A stretch of DNA of 64,000 bases from Hymenobacter psychrotolerans DSM 18569 (GCF_900142395.1 NZ_FRAS01000001.1:1-64000), one strand, 5' to 3'; counted from the first letter of the stretch, positions 43,465 through 52,557 are shown. Numbers and translations are program-made. The notes: generated from the letters alone by a model not told the origin.

Positions 43465-44175
43465 ATGAAAAAGATACCCGTAGAAATCTGGTCTGATATT
43501 GTCTGCCCGTTCTGCTACATCGGCAAACGGCGCCTGGAGAAGGCACTGGCCAGCTTCCCCCATGCCGATGCCCTGGAAATTACGTGGCGTAGCTTCGAGC
43601 TGGACCCGGAAGCCAACCCTGTGCCCGGCGAAAACCAGTACCGCCGCCTGGCTGCCAAGTATGGCAACACCGAAGAATGGGCCCGGCAGATGAGCGCAAA
43701 CATGACCCAGTCCGCCGCCGAAGAAGGCCTGGCCTTCGACTTCGACCATGCCGTGCCGGCCAATACGTTCCGGGCCCACCGCCTCGTGCACCTGGCCGCT
43801 CAACATGGCCTACAGGATGCCGCCAAGGAGCGCCTGTTCAAAGCCTATCTGGAGCAGGGCCTCGACATCAACGACGTGCCGACTCTGACCCGGCTGGCCC
43901 AGGAGCTCGGCCTGCCCGCCGACCGCACCGAGCAGGTACTGACGTCCGATGAGTTTGCTCAGGAGGTCCGCCACGACGAATACCAGGCCCGGCAGATTGG
44001 CGTGCGCGGTGTGCCGTACTTCGTATTTGATGATAAATACGCCGTGTCGGGTGCTCAGCCAGCCGAGCTGTTTGCCGAAGTGCTGGCACGCGTGTGGGAA
44101 GAATCTCGCCCACAACCTGTGGAGCTTACCGGCTCCGCTTCAGGTGCCGCCTGCGACATCGACGGCAACTGCTAA
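43465..44175 (+). CDS. DsbA family oxidoreductase (FrnE-like)
   Basis: The 236-residue protein has a thioredoxin fold with an inserted helical domain, as in FrnE and 2-hydroxychromene-2-carboxylate isomerases. The redox pair is SDIVCPFCYIGKRRLEKAL (Cys14 and Cys17) and the cis-proline loop is IGVRGVPYFVFDDKYAVSGA. There is no signal peptide, so it acts in the cytoplasm. It ends with a cysteine pair (AACDIDGNC) that may be a second redox site. The ATG at 43465 is chosen because it starts the fold directly. A terminator follows. Confidence 0.92.
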   Translation: MKKIPVEIWSDIVCPFCYIGKRRLEKALASFPHADALEITWRSFELDPEANPVPGENQYRRLAAKYGNTEEWARQMSANMTQSAAEEGLAFDFDHAVPANTFRAHRLVHLAAQHGLQDAAKERLFKAYLEQGLDINDVPTLTRLAQELGLPADRTEQVLTSDEFAQEVRHDEYQARQIGVRGVPYFVFDDKYAVSGAQPAELFAEVLARVWEESRPQPVELTGSASGAACDIDGNC

Positions 44176-44190
44176 CCTGCCTTTTCGAAT

Positions 44191-44230
44191 ACAAAAAAGC
44201 CCGCCTCATTGCGAAGGCGGGCTTTTTTGT
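44191..44230. terminator. Bidirectional intrinsic terminator
   Basis: ACAAAAAAGCCCGCCT and AGGCGGGCTTTTTTGT form a 16-bp stem between convergent genes. Confidence 0.92.
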
Positions 44231-44255
44231 GGTCAACAGAGCTTACTGCCTGATC

Positions 44256-45248
44256 TTAGGCGGTCTGCATCTGGTCTAGCTGCTGGCTGATGAAGTTCAC
44301 TTCCTGCGGTGAGAGCTGCACGTCTATGGCGCGGGCGTTTTGCACGGCCTGCTCGGGGTTGCGGGCACCCACCAGCGCCACCGAAATGCCAGGCTGTGCC
44401 AGGGTCCAGCGTAGCACCAGCTGGCCCAGCGTTGCGCTTTTGCTCTCCGCCATCGGGCGGATTTTGTCCAGAAACGCATTCACGCGCTTCACGTTTTCCG
44501 GCGCAAACAGCGGGTGTCTGGCCCGTAGGTCACTTTCATCAAAAGCTTGGCCGGGCTTGATTTTGCCAGTCAGCAAACCGAGTTGCATAGGGCTGTACGC
44601 CAGAATAGCCTTGCCCTGCTCCAGGCAATACGGCACCAGATCCTGCTCAATATCGCGGCGCACCATGCTGTAGGGCACTTGGTTGGAGGCCAGCGGCAGC
44701 ACCTTCTCAGCTTCCTGCATCTGGGCCACCGAGTAGTTGCTGACACCGGCCGCACGTACTTTGCCCTGCTCAATCAGCCGCTGCACGGCTTCCATGGTTT
44801 CCGGAATGGGCGTGGTCTTATCGGGCCAATGAATCTGGTACAGGTCGATGTAGTCGGTGCCCAGGCGGCGCAGGCTGTCCTCGCATTCCTGGATGATGCT
44901 GGCAGGAGCCGCGTACTTGTACACGTCAAGGTCCTGGCCCGCATTGTCTTTGGTTTTCATGGCAAAGTCGCCTTGGGCCAGGTCCCAGCGCATCCCAAAC
45001 TTGGTCAGGATCTGCACCTTGTCGCGGGGCAGGCTTTTGATGGCCTCGCCCACTATCTGCTCGCTCAGGCCCTGCCCGTAAATGGGTGCCGTGTCGATGC
45101 TGGTGACGCCCAGGTCGTAGGAGGCATGGATAGCCCCTACCGCGTCGTTCTGCTCGGTACCGCCCCACATCCAGCCACCAGCTGCCCAGCTCCCAAACGC
45201 GATGCGCGACACCTGCACACCGGAATTTCCTAATTCTATGTACTCCAT
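44256..45248 (-). CDS. Aldo/keto reductase
   Basis: A 330-residue NADPH-dependent oxidoreductase of the AKR superfamily. It shows [19 protein letters not shown], the catalytic Tyr in [18 protein letters not shown], the Lys in [10 protein letters not shown], the His in [35 protein letters not shown] and the cofactor-binding [17 protein letters not shown]. The pattern resembles the IolS/YhdN group of general stress reductases. The substrate is unknown. The ATG at 45248 matches family starts; upstream TACGTTTC (45253-45260) is only a partial -7 match. Confidence 0.92.
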   Translation of the reverse strand: MEYIELGNSGVQVSRIAFGSWAAGGWMWGGTEQNDAVGAIHASYDLGVTSIDTAPIYGQGLSEQIVGEAIKSLPRDKVQILTKFGMRWDLAQGDFAMKTKDNAGQDLDVYKYAAPASIIQECEDSLRRLGTDYIDLYQIHWPDKTTPIPETMEAVQRLIEQGKVRAAGVSNYSVAQMQEAEKVLPLASNQVPYSMVRRDIEQDLVPYCLEQGKAILAYSPMQLGLLTGKIKPGQAFDESDLRARHPLFAPENVKRVNAFLDKIRPMAESKSATLGQLVLRWTLAQPGISVALVGARNPEQAVQNARAIDVQLSPQEVNFISQQLDQMQTA

Positions 45249-45645
45249 AACTGAAACGTAAGCCTTAGCCGCCGGCTTCGTTGCCGGCGGGCGTGAAGAG
45301 TATAAGTCGAATATTGGCATAAGGTTCGGGGGCGCTTAAGTAAAACGGCTGTCCGGTTCCGACTACGGCCGAGTTCAAGGCGTCTTGGGTGCGGGTAGCC
45401 CTATGCCAGCGCGGACCAGCGGCAGCCTTCGGAAAAATGCCGGACGACGCGGTTTTTCTTTTTCGACCAATAGAGCGTGCCAGCTATGCAAACTCAGCAC
45501 TTCAGCGCCCGCACCACCCTCCCAGCAAGGCAGTACGGCAAGCTGAACAAAAGAAAAAATAATCCGTTGCAGTACCTTTGTTTTTGACACTTTCCGGGCC
45601 TTTCTCGTAAGTAGGCGTTATTAGAGGCTTTTTATTTTTCACTTT
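45249..45645. promoter_or_regulatory. Divergent intergenic region with one clear promoter
   Basis: A gap of almost 400 bases. TACCTTTG at 45573-45580 is a perfect -7 element for the hydrolase gene, giving a leader of about 60 bases. No RNA gene, repeat or convincing small ORF was found in the rest. Confidence 0.5.
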
Positions 45646-47127
45646 ATGAAGAAAAGTTTATACGCTTTCTTTTTGATCTGTGCTCTGTTTTTCGCTGCTC
45701 AGGCTTCTGCTGCCGATGGCCCCGTACTCAACGGCCAGTGGCGCGGCCCACTGAAGGTTCCTGGCGGGCAGCTGGAGCTGATTATTACCATCATTCCACT
45801 TACCAACGGCGGCTACTATGCGGCCCTCGATGTGCCGCAGCAGCGCATCTACCGCATGCCGGTAGAGGTGACGGTGAAGGGCAACGAGCTAAGCCTGCAG
45901 ATTGAGCAGGCGGGCAGCAGTTTCAGCGGCAAAATTCAAAGCAACGGGGCCCTGCTGGTCGGCAACTGGAAGCAACCGGGCCTCAGCGGGCTGCTGCAGC
46001 TGCAGCGCGCCAAGTCGTCGGAGATGGTAGCAGGCAAAGTGCGCCTCACTCCTCCGTACCGCGAAGACGAAGTCACTTTCACGAATGCGGCCGCCAAGCT
46101 GCGCCTGAGCGGTATCCTGACCGTGCCGGCGGGCCCCGGCCCATTTCCGGCCGTTGTGCTGATTTCTGACTCGGGCCCGCAGGACCGCGACGCCGGCGAG
46201 CAGGAATACCGCATGTTCAGCATTCTGGGCGACTACCTCACGCGCCGCGGCATTGCCGTACTCCGCTTCGACGACCGGGGCACCGGCAAGTCGCAGGGCC
46301 TCTACCTGACGGCCACCACCCAGGACTTAGTAGGCGATGCACTAGCCGCCATGGCGTTTATGCGGGGCCGCGGACTTATCAATCCGCAGCAGATTGGCTT
46401 TATCGGGCACGGTGAGGGCGCCAACGTGGCACTGCTGGCCGCTGCTGACCCAGGCCCCGCCAAGCCGGCCTTTGTAGTCTCGATGGCGGGCTACGGCCTG
46501 CCGGGCCGCCACGTGCTGACGCGGCAGCAGCTGGAAATCATGCGTCTTATTGGGGCCAGCCCCGCGCAGGTGAAAGCCTCCATGGCGCTGCACGCCGAAA
46601 TGATTGATATTATCCGGCAAACTCCCAACGATGCCCAGGCCCGCGGCAAAGTGGCCGCCACGCTGCGCATGAGCAACACCGACCTCGACCCGCACATGGC
46701 CCGTGCCCGCGCCGTGCAGCTCACCTCGCCCTGGTCGCGGTATTTCATCGACTTCGAGCCTACCCGCAAGCTGCCCGAAGTGAAGTGCCCCGTGCTGGCT
46801 ATTAACGGAGCCGACGACCTGCAGGTAGAAGCCGTCAACAACCTGGCAATGCTGCGCAAAGGGCTGCGCTCCAACCGCGACGTGACCACGCACCGGCTGA
46901 CGGGCGTAAACCACTGGCTGCAACCCAAAATGGAGGACTGGGCCATTGTGAACGGGGTGCAGCAGCCTACTTTTTCGCCGAAGGCGCTGGACATTATGCG
47001 CGAATGGATTGCCAAGCGCACCACCCAGCCTACTGCGGTTCCGGTTACGGTGAAGCGGCCTGCTCCCGACAAAACGCCCAAGCCCGCCCGCAAGCCCCGG
47101 GCCGCAACCCAGCAGGCCAGCCGCTAG
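45646..47127 (+). CDS. Exported alpha/beta hydrolase lacking the nucleophile serine
   Basis: The 493-residue protein has a signal peptide (MKKSLYAFFLICALFFAAQA), an N-terminal beta-rich domain (about 30-130) and an S9-like alpha/beta hydrolase domain. In the nucleophile elbow the usual GxSxG reads GFIGHGEGANVAL: the Ser codon is GGT (Gly256). The acid (VLAINGADDLQV) and histidine (LTGVNHWLQP) positions remain. The neighbouring paralogue keeps Ser (GHSEG). The protein is therefore probably catalytically inactive or altered. It ends in a basic Pro/Lys-rich tail (KRPAPDKTPKPARKPRAAT). Confidence 0.88.
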   Translation: MKKSLYAFFLICALFFAAQASAADGPVLNGQWRGPLKVPGGQLELIITIIPLTNGGYYAALDVPQQRIYRMPVEVTVKGNELSLQIEQAGSSFSGKIQSNGALLVGNWKQPGLSGLLQLQRAKSSEMVAGKVRLTPPYREDEVTFTNAAAKLRLSGILTVPAGPGPFPAVVLISDSGPQDRDAGEQEYRMFSILGDYLTRRGIAVLRFDDRGTGKSQGLYLTATTQDLVGDALAAMAFMRGRGLINPQQIGFIGHGEGANVALLAAADPGPAKPAFVVSMAGYGLPGRHVLTRQQLEIMRLIGASPAQVKASMALHAEMIDIIRQTPNDAQARGKVAATLRMSNTDLDPHMARARAVQLTSPWSRYFIDFEPTRKLPEVKCPVLAINGADDLQVEAVNNLAMLRKGLRSNRDVTTHRLTGVNHWLQPKMEDWAIVNGVQQPTFSPKALDIMREWIAKRTTQPTAVPVTVKRPAPDKTPKPARKPRAATQQASR

Positions 47128-47189
47128 CCAAGACTGCACTGGTTGCTGTATACTTGCGTTTCTGATTGCTGATTCTTTATTCTGAGCAG

Positions 47190-48599
47190 ATGAAACGTAT
47201 ATATTCGGGAGGGCGGCTTCTGTTGCTGGGTGTTCTGGTGGGGTGCAGTGTTCCGGCAGTTGCCCAGAAAGCGCCTTCGCTGGATGGCCCCTGGAACGGC
47301 ACCCTACAGGTTCCGACCAATCCTACCCAGCTTATCATCAGCATCAGGGAGCCAGCCCAGGCCTCTCGCACCGCCAGCCTGAGCGTACCGAAGCAGAAGG
47401 TAAACGGCCTGACCTTTTCCGGCGTGGAAATGCAAGGCGACAGCCTGATCCTGCGGTCTGATTTTCTGGGAGTGCGCTACGCTGCCCGGCTTTCGGCGGA
47501 CGGGCGGCAGCTAAGCGGCACCTGGAAACAGAACGCCGACAAATGGCCGCTCACCCTGGACCGTGGCCTTCCTGCCGCGGGTCCGCCGCCCAAACGCCCC
47601 CAGGACCCGGTAGCCCCGCTCCCCTACCGCGAGCAGGAAGTCAGCTTCCAGAATCCCCGCTCCACCCAAACGCTGGCCGGCACGCTCACGCTCCCGGCCG
47701 GCAAAGGCCCGTTTCCGGCCGTGGTGCTGGTATCGGGTTCCGGCCCGCAGGACCGCGACGGCACCATTCTGGACCATCACCCATTCCGGGTACTGGCCGA
47801 CTACCTCACCCGGCGCGGCATTGCCGTGCTTCGCTTCGATGACCGGGGCACCGGCAAGTCGCAGGGCAGCTTCCCGACGGCTACTACCACCGATTTCCTG
47901 ACCGATGCGCAGGCCGCACTGGCTTTTCTGCGGACTCAGCCCGGCATTCAGCCGAAGCGGGTTGGGATGATTGGGCACAGTGAAGGCGGCACTATTGCGT
48001 TGCTGGCCGGCGCGCAGCCGCAGCCACCCGCCTTTATCGTGTCGTTGGCGGGTGTAGGCGTCAGTGGCTCCGAGCTGCTGGTGCGCCAGCAGTCAGACCT
48101 GCTCCGCACGGCCGGCCTCGATACGGTGCACCTCAACCAGGTGCGCCGCACGCAGCAGCAGATTCTGCAGATTATTGCCACCACCCCCGACAACCCACCG
48201 GCCATAGCCCGCATGGTGCCGTTGCTGAAGCAGGTGAGCCCCGGCGTCACGGAATCGGCTCTGACGGCCATGGCAACCCAGATGACCGGGCCCTGGTACC
48301 GGCATTTCCTGACCCTGAACCCGCAGCCTGCGCTGGCCAAGGTGAAAGCGCCGGTACTGGCCCTCAACGGCACCAAAGACCTGCAGGTAGCCGCCGACCT
48401 CAACCTAGCGGCCATTGAGCAAGGACTGAAAGCCGGCGGCAACCGCGACGTAACGGTTCAGCAGCTTGAGGGCCTGAACCACCTGCTGCAAACCGCCAAA
48501 ACCGGCTTACCCTCGGAATACGGACAGCTCGATGAAACCATGTCGCCTTCCGCGCTGCAGATTATCGGGAACTGGATAGCGGCGCGCGTAAAGCGCTGA
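47190..48599 (+). CDS. Exported alpha/beta hydrolase, active-site complete
   Basis: A 469-residue paralogue of the preceding protein. It has a signal peptide (possible lipobox VLVGC), the same beta-rich N-terminal domain (APSLDGPWNGTLQV) and a hydrolase domain with VVLVSGSGPQDRDGTI, FDDRGTGKSQGSFP, the complete nucleophile elbow GMIGHSEGGTIALLAG (Ser264), the acid in VLALNGTKDLQV and the His in LEGLNHLLQ. Related proteins act as esterases or peptidases; the substrate is unknown. It lies 62 bases after its paralogue and shares the downstream terminator. TATACTTG near 47151 could be its own weak promoter. Confidence 0.9.
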   Translation: MKRIYSGGRLLLLGVLVGCSVPAVAQKAPSLDGPWNGTLQVPTNPTQLIISIREPAQASRTASLSVPKQKVNGLTFSGVEMQGDSLILRSDFLGVRYAARLSADGRQLSGTWKQNADKWPLTLDRGLPAAGPPPKRPQDPVAPLPYREQEVSFQNPRSTQTLAGTLTLPAGKGPFPAVVLVSGSGPQDRDGTILDHHPFRVLADYLTRRGIAVLRFDDRGTGKSQGSFPTATTTDFLTDAQAALAFLRTQPGIQPKRVGMIGHSEGGTIALLAGAQPQPPAFIVSLAGVGVSGSELLVRQQSDLLRTAGLDTVHLNQVRRTQQQILQIIATTPDNPPAIARMVPLLKQVSPGVTESALTAMATQMTGPWYRHFLTLNPQPALAKVKAPVLALNGTKDLQVAADLNLAAIEQGLKAGGNRDVTVQQLEGLNHLLQTAKTGLPSEYGQLDETMSPSALQIIGNWIAARVKR

Positions 48600-48618
48600 G
48601 ATAAAAGCATAGTATCAG

Positions 48619-48656
48619 AACGGCCCCACCAGACTTGCTGCTGATGGGGCCGTTTT
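48619..48656 (+). terminator. Intrinsic terminator
   Basis: AACGGCCCC (48619-48627) pairs with GGGGCCGTT (48646-48654), with an inner CAG/CTG, followed by TTC. It ends the hydrolase pair. Confidence 0.8.
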
Positions 48657-48696
48657 CAGTGTAAGGCGGCTGATTAGCTATAGCTGTATAGAAGGG

Positions 48697-49977
48697 CTAT
48701 GCCTTCACATCTTCCGGGGTCATGTCGAGGCGGCGCAGCTTGTCGGCGCGCCAAGCCGTAATCCCGACCACCAGCACCGTCATGGCGCCGCCAAATATCA
48801 CGGAGCGCACCACTCCCAGCAGCCGCGCCGCCACCCCCGACTCGAACGAGCCGATTTCGTTGCTGGAGCCGATGAAAATGTTGTTTACCGCCGACACCCG
48901 GCCTTTCATGTATTCGGGCGTGTAGGTGTGCAGCAGCGTAGAGCGCACAATCACGGAAACCGAATCGAAAACTCCCGTCAGGAACAGCAGGAAGAGCGAA
49001 AGCCAGAAGCTGGTAGACAGCGCAAACAGGATGGTAGCCACCCCGAAGCCGGCCACAGCCCACAGCAGTTTGCGGCCCGCGTGGCGCTTGAGGGGGAAAT
49101 AGGTCAGCAGCACGGCCATCAGCACCGAGCCCACGGCCGGCGCCGACTCCAGGTGCCCCAGGCCCGCCGCGCCTACTTTCAGAATATCCACGGCAAAGAC
49201 GGGCAGTAGCGCCACCGCTCCGCCAAAGAGCACCGCAAACAAATCCAGCGACAGGGCGGCCAGCACCAGTTGGTTCTGGAAAATAAACTGCATGCCGCTC
49301 AGCACGCTGTCTTTCAGGCCCAGCTTTTCACCTTCCAGAGGTGGCAGCGGCCGCGAAGCAATCAGTAGAAACTGCAGCAGCGCCAGGCCCAGCAGCACCG
49401 TAGCCACACTATAGGAGCTGGCGACGCCCAAATGCGCAATCAGGTAGCCCCCAATGGCCGGCCCCATTACGGAAGCCGCCTGATACGTGGTACTGTTCCA
49501 GGTGACAGCATTGGCCAGCTTGTCGCGCGAGGGCAGCAGCTGCGGCATAAAGGAAAATAGCGCCGGCCCCAGAAAGCCGCGGGCAATACCGCTGAGAAAA
49601 ATTACGCTGTAGAGCGGCAGCGTATACAGCGAGTCTTTGGCCAGCAGCCCAATGCCGGCCGGCGAGGCGAACCCCCACAGGGCGGCGGCGCAGAACACCA
49701 GCACCGCCACGGCCGCCACAATAATATTTTTGCGCCGCACTGAGTCGGCCACGTGCCCGGCGTAGAGCGACACCGTAATGCTGGGAATAGCCTCGGCCAG
49801 CCCAATCAGCCCCAGAGCCAGCGGGTCGTTTGTCAGCTTGAATATCTGCCAGCTCACCACCAAACCCTGAATACGGGTGGCAATGGTCAGGAAAATTCGG
49901 GCGGAAATCAGACGGCGGAAATCGGGCAGCCGCAGGGCCGCGTAAGAATCATGGCGTGGTAACGAAGAATCGGGCAT
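48697..49977 (-). CDS. MFS exporter, EntS-like
   Basis: A 426-residue major facilitator with 12 predicted membrane segments. The N-terminus is like the enterobactin exporter (EntS/DUF894) group: ALRLPDFRRLISARIFLTIA, then GLIGLAEAIPSITVSLYAGH and VADSVRRKNIIV, the MFS loop. PALFSFMPQLLPSRDKLANA and NSTTYQAASVMGPAIGGYLI also match. The substrate is unknown; siderophores or drugs are plausible from the family. The ATG at 49977 is chosen because it lies 23 bases after a -7 promoter element and the upstream frame is low-complexity. Confidence 0.9.
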   Translation of the reverse strand: MPDSSLPRHDSYAALRLPDFRRLISARIFLTIATRIQGLVVSWQIFKLTNDPLALGLIGLAEAIPSITVSLYAGHVADSVRRKNIIVAAVAVLVFCAAALWGFASPAGIGLLAKDSLYTLPLYSVIFLSGIARGFLGPALFSFMPQLLPSRDKLANAVTWNSTTYQAASVMGPAIGGYLIAHLGVASSYSVATVLLGLALLQFLLIASRPLPPLEGEKLGLKDSVLSGMQFIFQNQLVLAALSLDLFAVLFGGAVALLPVFAVDILKVGAAGLGHLESAPAVGSVLMAVLLTYFPLKRHAGRKLLWAVAGFGVATILFALSTSFWLSLFLLFLTGVFDSVSVIVRSTLLHTYTPEYMKGRVSAVNNIFIGSSNEIGSFESGVAARLLGVVRSVIFGGAMTVLVVGITAWRADKLRRLDMTPEDVKA

Positions 49978-50000
49978 AGGGCGTAGCAGGATAGGCCCCG

Positions 50001-50008
50001 CAAAGGTA
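50001..50008 (-). promoter_or_regulatory. -7 promoter element of the MFS gene
   Basis: TACCTTTG on the minus strand ends 23 bases before the ATG at 49977. Confidence 0.55.
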
Positions 50009-50124
50009 GCCCGGCCAGTTGCCCGCCTCCTAGCTTCGGGCCGCTTCTCTTGCTTGCCGGTTGCTTCTTCGTAAAATTGATAGTCAGGAGCCTCTTCCCG
50101 CCGTCTTCTCTTGCTTTCCAGCCT

Positions 50125-50547
50125 ATGCCTACCTCCGTTCAAGTTGCTGATTTTGCCGAGCTGACTTTCCGCGAAGACCTGCGCGTGCTGGTTGCACGCT
50201 GGCTGCGTCCCATTTCTTCCGCCGAGCTGCACCAGAGCTACGAAGCAGTACTAACGGCAGCCAGCCCGCAGCGGTGCCGCTTCTGGCTGCTGGACCTGCG
50301 CCGCCGCGGCACCAGCACCGAAGACGACACGCACTGGGTGCTGGAAACCTTTCTGCCGCAGCTTGTGGGGCGTCTTGGGGGCCGGGTATATCTGGCGTTT
50401 CTCGTGTCGCCGAGTCACTTGGCCGTCATCGATCAGGAAGGCGGAGCGCCACTGGTCAGCGGGGCGCACTGCCACGCCCGGATCTTTACGGATGAAGGTG
50501 CCGCGTTTGCCTGGCTGGCTAGGCGTCATCAGCACGAAAGTGTGTAG
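50125..50547 (+). CDS. Hypothetical protein, SpoIIAA/STAS-like
   Basis: The 140-residue protein has no signal or membrane segment. Its pattern (ELTFREDLRVLVARWLRPIS, a helix ELHQSYEAVLTAA, then RFWLLDLRRRGTSTEDDTHW and a strand GGRVYLAFLVSP) resembles the SpoIIAA-like STAS fold seen in small Bacteroidota proteins. The assignment rests on this layout and not on a clear motif. It stands alone between a divergent MFS gene and a sigma factor operon. Function unknown. Confidence 0.6.
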   Translation: MPTSVQVADFAELTFREDLRVLVARWLRPISSAELHQSYEAVLTAASPQRCRFWLLDLRRRGTSTEDDTHWVLETFLPQLVGRLGGRVYLAFLVSPSHLAVIDQEGGAPLVSGAHCHARIFTDEGAAFAWLARRHQHESV

Positions 50548-50708
50548 CAGGGTAGATTTTTGCGCAGCACACTTCTTTTTTCAGCCCCGCAATCAGATAC
50601 TTACCGAAAAAAACAGGACAACGCGCAATAAAAAACCTCTCATTATCAATGTTCTATGGAAAGGTTTTGAGAAATGAGAAAAAAGTTTCGTCTCAGGCGT
50701 GTAAGGCA
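50548..50708. other. AT-richer intergenic stretch
   Basis: This segment is distinctly AT-richer than its surroundings. AAAACCT near 50632 and AAGGTTTT near 50661 could form a weak terminator for the STAS-like gene. Nothing else was seen. Confidence 0.35.
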
Positions 50709-50739
50709 TTGTGTTTAGCCCGGCAGTTCTCTACATTTG
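50709..50739 (+). promoter_or_regulatory. ECF sigma factor promoter
   Basis: TTG (50709-50711), a 20-base spacer and TACATTTG (50732-50739) form a strong housekeeping-type promoter, about 90 bases upstream of the sigma factor ATG. Confidence 0.7.
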
Positions 50740-50837
50740 GTTCAAGGGGTTCTTCACCATTCGCTCATCTTCGGATTTTTTCACGGCAACTGCACAATAT
50801 GGCCTAAAGCTCTACGTTCCTTAACCTGTAGTTCTTT

Positions 50838-51473
50838 ATGGAAACCATGCAGCCGAGCGACTCCGCTCTCATATCCCTTTACATTGCCGGCAATGAAGAG
50901 GCCTTCGCGCAGTTGCTCGAACGGCATAAAGCCCGCGTTTTCACCACAGTCATGCTGATTGTGCGCGACGAAGACGTGGCGGAAGATCTGCTGCAGGACA
51001 CGTTCATCAAGGCGATTCATACCATGAAGGGTGGCCGGTACAACGAGGAGGGAAAATTCTCTTCCTGGATCTGCCGCATCGCCCACAACCTGGCCATCGA
51101 CTTTTTCCGGAGGGAGAAGCGCAGCCCCCTGCTCAACCTCGACACGGCCAGCCACGCCTTCAACTCTCTCTCGCATGCCGAGGAAGGAGTTGAGGCGGCT
51201 CTCACGCGCGAGGAAACATATGCGCGACTTCGTGAGTTAATACAGGACTTGCCCGCGGCACAAAAGGAAGTGCTTGTGATGCGCCATTACGGCGACATGA
51301 GCTTCCAGGAAATTGCGGATGCCACAGGGGTAAGCATCAACACGGCTTTGGGGCGGATGCGCTACGCCCTGATCAACCTGCGGAAGAAGATGGCCGCACA
51401 ATCCGTTTTCTATGATCAAAACCTTTACCCACGAGAAGCTGCTCCAGTACGTATACAACGAATTGCCAGCTAA
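50838..51473 (+). CDS. ECF-type RNA polymerase sigma factor
   Basis: A 211-residue sigma-70 family factor with region 2 (LLERHKARVFTTVMLIVRDE, DVAEDLLQDTFIKAIHTM, SSWICRIAHNLAIDFFRREK) and region 4 (DLPAAQKEVLVMRHYGDMSF, QEIADATGVSINTALGRMRY), joined by a variable linker. Its last 62 bases overlap the next gene in another frame, so the C-terminal tail (VFYDQNLYPREAAPVRIQRI) is constrained by that overlap. The promoter has the housekeeping consensus, so it is probably not solely self-driven. The regulon is unknown. Confidence 0.93.
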   Translation: METMQPSDSALISLYIAGNEEAFAQLLERHKARVFTTVMLIVRDEDVAEDLLQDTFIKAIHTMKGGRYNEEGKFSSWICRIAHNLAIDFFRREKRSPLLNLDTASHAFNSLSHAEEGVEAALTREETYARLRELIQDLPAAQKEVLVMRHYGDMSFQEIADATGVSINTALGRMRYALINLRKKMAAQSVFYDQNLYPREAAPVRIQRIAS

Positions 51474-51642
51474 CGAGCAGCAAGAAATAGAGCAGGCCCT
51501 GCAGCACGACGCCGAACTGGCGGCCACCTGCGCTGATTTGCTTCTGGCCCAACGAACCCTCGACAGCCTGCGCCACAAGCCTGGCAAGCGCAGCACCGAG
51601 GCCATTCTGCAATACTCCCGTACGTTCCTGCACTCAGCCTAA
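51412..51642 (+). CDS. Putative small anti-sigma factor
   Basis: The 76-residue protein starts inside the sigma factor gene (62-base overlap) and is all-helical: HEKLLQYVYNELPANEQQEI, EQALQHDAELAATCADLLLA and a C-terminal KRSTEAILQYSRTFLHSA. The N-terminal pattern of helix, short turn and ELPxxEQxEIEQAL resembles the sigma-binding domain at the start of zinc-less anti-sigma factors. It lacks the membrane helix of usual anti-sigma proteins, so it would act in the cytoplasm. The role is inferred from position and this pattern. Confidence 0.65.
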   Translation: MIKTFTHEKLLQYVYNELPANEQQEIEQALQHDAELAATCADLLLAQRTLDSLRHKPGKRSTEAILQYSRTFLHSA

Positions 51643-51695
51643 ACTTTAGTCCGGGTAGCCAAGCAGCTGCCGGCATTTTTACTACTTGTTTTGAG

Positions 51696-51745
51696 CGGCA
51701 TGCCGCGAAGTCTGCCAACTGGTAACTTCGCGGCATGCCGTTTTT
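51696..51745 (+). terminator. Long-stem intrinsic terminator of the sigma operon
   Basis: CGGCATGCCGCGAAGT (51696-51711) and ACTTCGCGGCATGCCG (51725-51740) form a perfect 16-bp stem with a 13-base loop, followed by T5. Each arm also contains the small palindrome CGGCATGCCG. Confidence 0.9.
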
Positions 51746-51802
51746 CTGTGGCTACACCTGCCACAGCATCACGGAAGATTTACCTACCGGCTCTGCCCCA
51801 TC

Positions 51803-52513
51803 ATGCGCAAAACTGAGCGTTACCGTCACTTTCTGGAGTACTTCACCACCAACTTTCCGCAGCCTGAAACGGAGCTTCTTTACCGCAACCCCTACGAGCT
51901 GATTGTGGCGGTGGTGCTGAGCGCCCAGTGCACCGACAAGCGCGTAAACCAGGTGATGCCGGCGCTACTGGAGCAGTTTCCGACGGCGGCCGAACTGGGC
52001 GCGGCGTCAGTGGAGGACATTTTTCCTTTCATCCGCAGCGTTTCCTATCCCAACAACAAGGCTAAGCATCTGGCGGGCCTGGGCCGCATGCTGATGGCAG
52101 ATTTCGGCGGCGAAGTACCCAGCAGCATAGAGGAGCTACAACGCCTGCCGGGAGTTGGCCGCAAAACGGCCAACGTAGTGGTATCGGTTATCTACAACCA
52201 GCCCGCCATGGCCGTGGACACGCACGTATTCCGCGTTTCGCACAGGTTGGGACTAGTGGCCCGCACGGCCAGCACGCCGCTGGCCGTGGAAAAGGAATTG
52301 GTACAATACATCCCGCAGGACCTTATTCCGAAGGCACACCACTGGCTGATTCTGCACGGCCGCTATATCTGCGTGGCCCGCCAGCCCAAATGCGCGGTCT
52401 GTCCGCTTACTGCCTGGTGCAAATATTACGCTGAAGTGGTATCCAAACCCACGAAAGCGCCCACCAAAAACAGCCCTAGAAACGCCACAGCAGGGTTACC
52501 AAAAACCGAGTAG
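51803..52513 (+). CDS. nth: Endonuclease III
   Basis: Nth removes oxidised pyrimidines and nicks the abasic site in base-excision repair. The 236-residue protein has ELIVAVVLSAQCTDKRVNQV, the helix-hairpin-helix LQRLPGVGRKTANVVVSVIY with the catalytic Lys, the catalytic Asp in AVDTHVFRVSHRLGL, and the iron-sulfur loop CVARQPKCAVCPLTAWC with the C-X6-C-X2-C-X5-C spacing. A short basic tail follows (KPTKAPTKNSPRN). A glycosyltransferase gene converges on it. Confidence 0.96.
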   Translation: MRKTERYRHFLEYFTTNFPQPETELLYRNPYELIVAVVLSAQCTDKRVNQVMPALLEQFPTAAELGAASVEDIFPFIRSVSYPNNKAKHLAGLGRMLMADFGGEVPSSIEELQRLPGVGRKTANVVVSVIYNQPAMAVDTHVFRVSHRLGLVARTASTPLAVEKELVQYIPQDLIPKAHHWLILHGRYICVARQPKCAVCPLTAWCKYYAEVVSKPTKAPTKNSPRNATAGLPKTE

Positions 52514-52557
52514 TATAACTTGGTATAAAACCAGCTTATGGAAGCACAAATACCGGC

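Noticed and set aside
45249-45262. TACGTTTC as a third leaderless promoter, for the aldo/keto reductase
   Set aside because: The last base of the -7 element does not match and no -33 element is present.
45375-45590. 71-codon minus-strand frame upstream of the aldo/keto reductase
   Set aside because: It covers the hydrolase promoter on the opposite strand and has no domain or signal.
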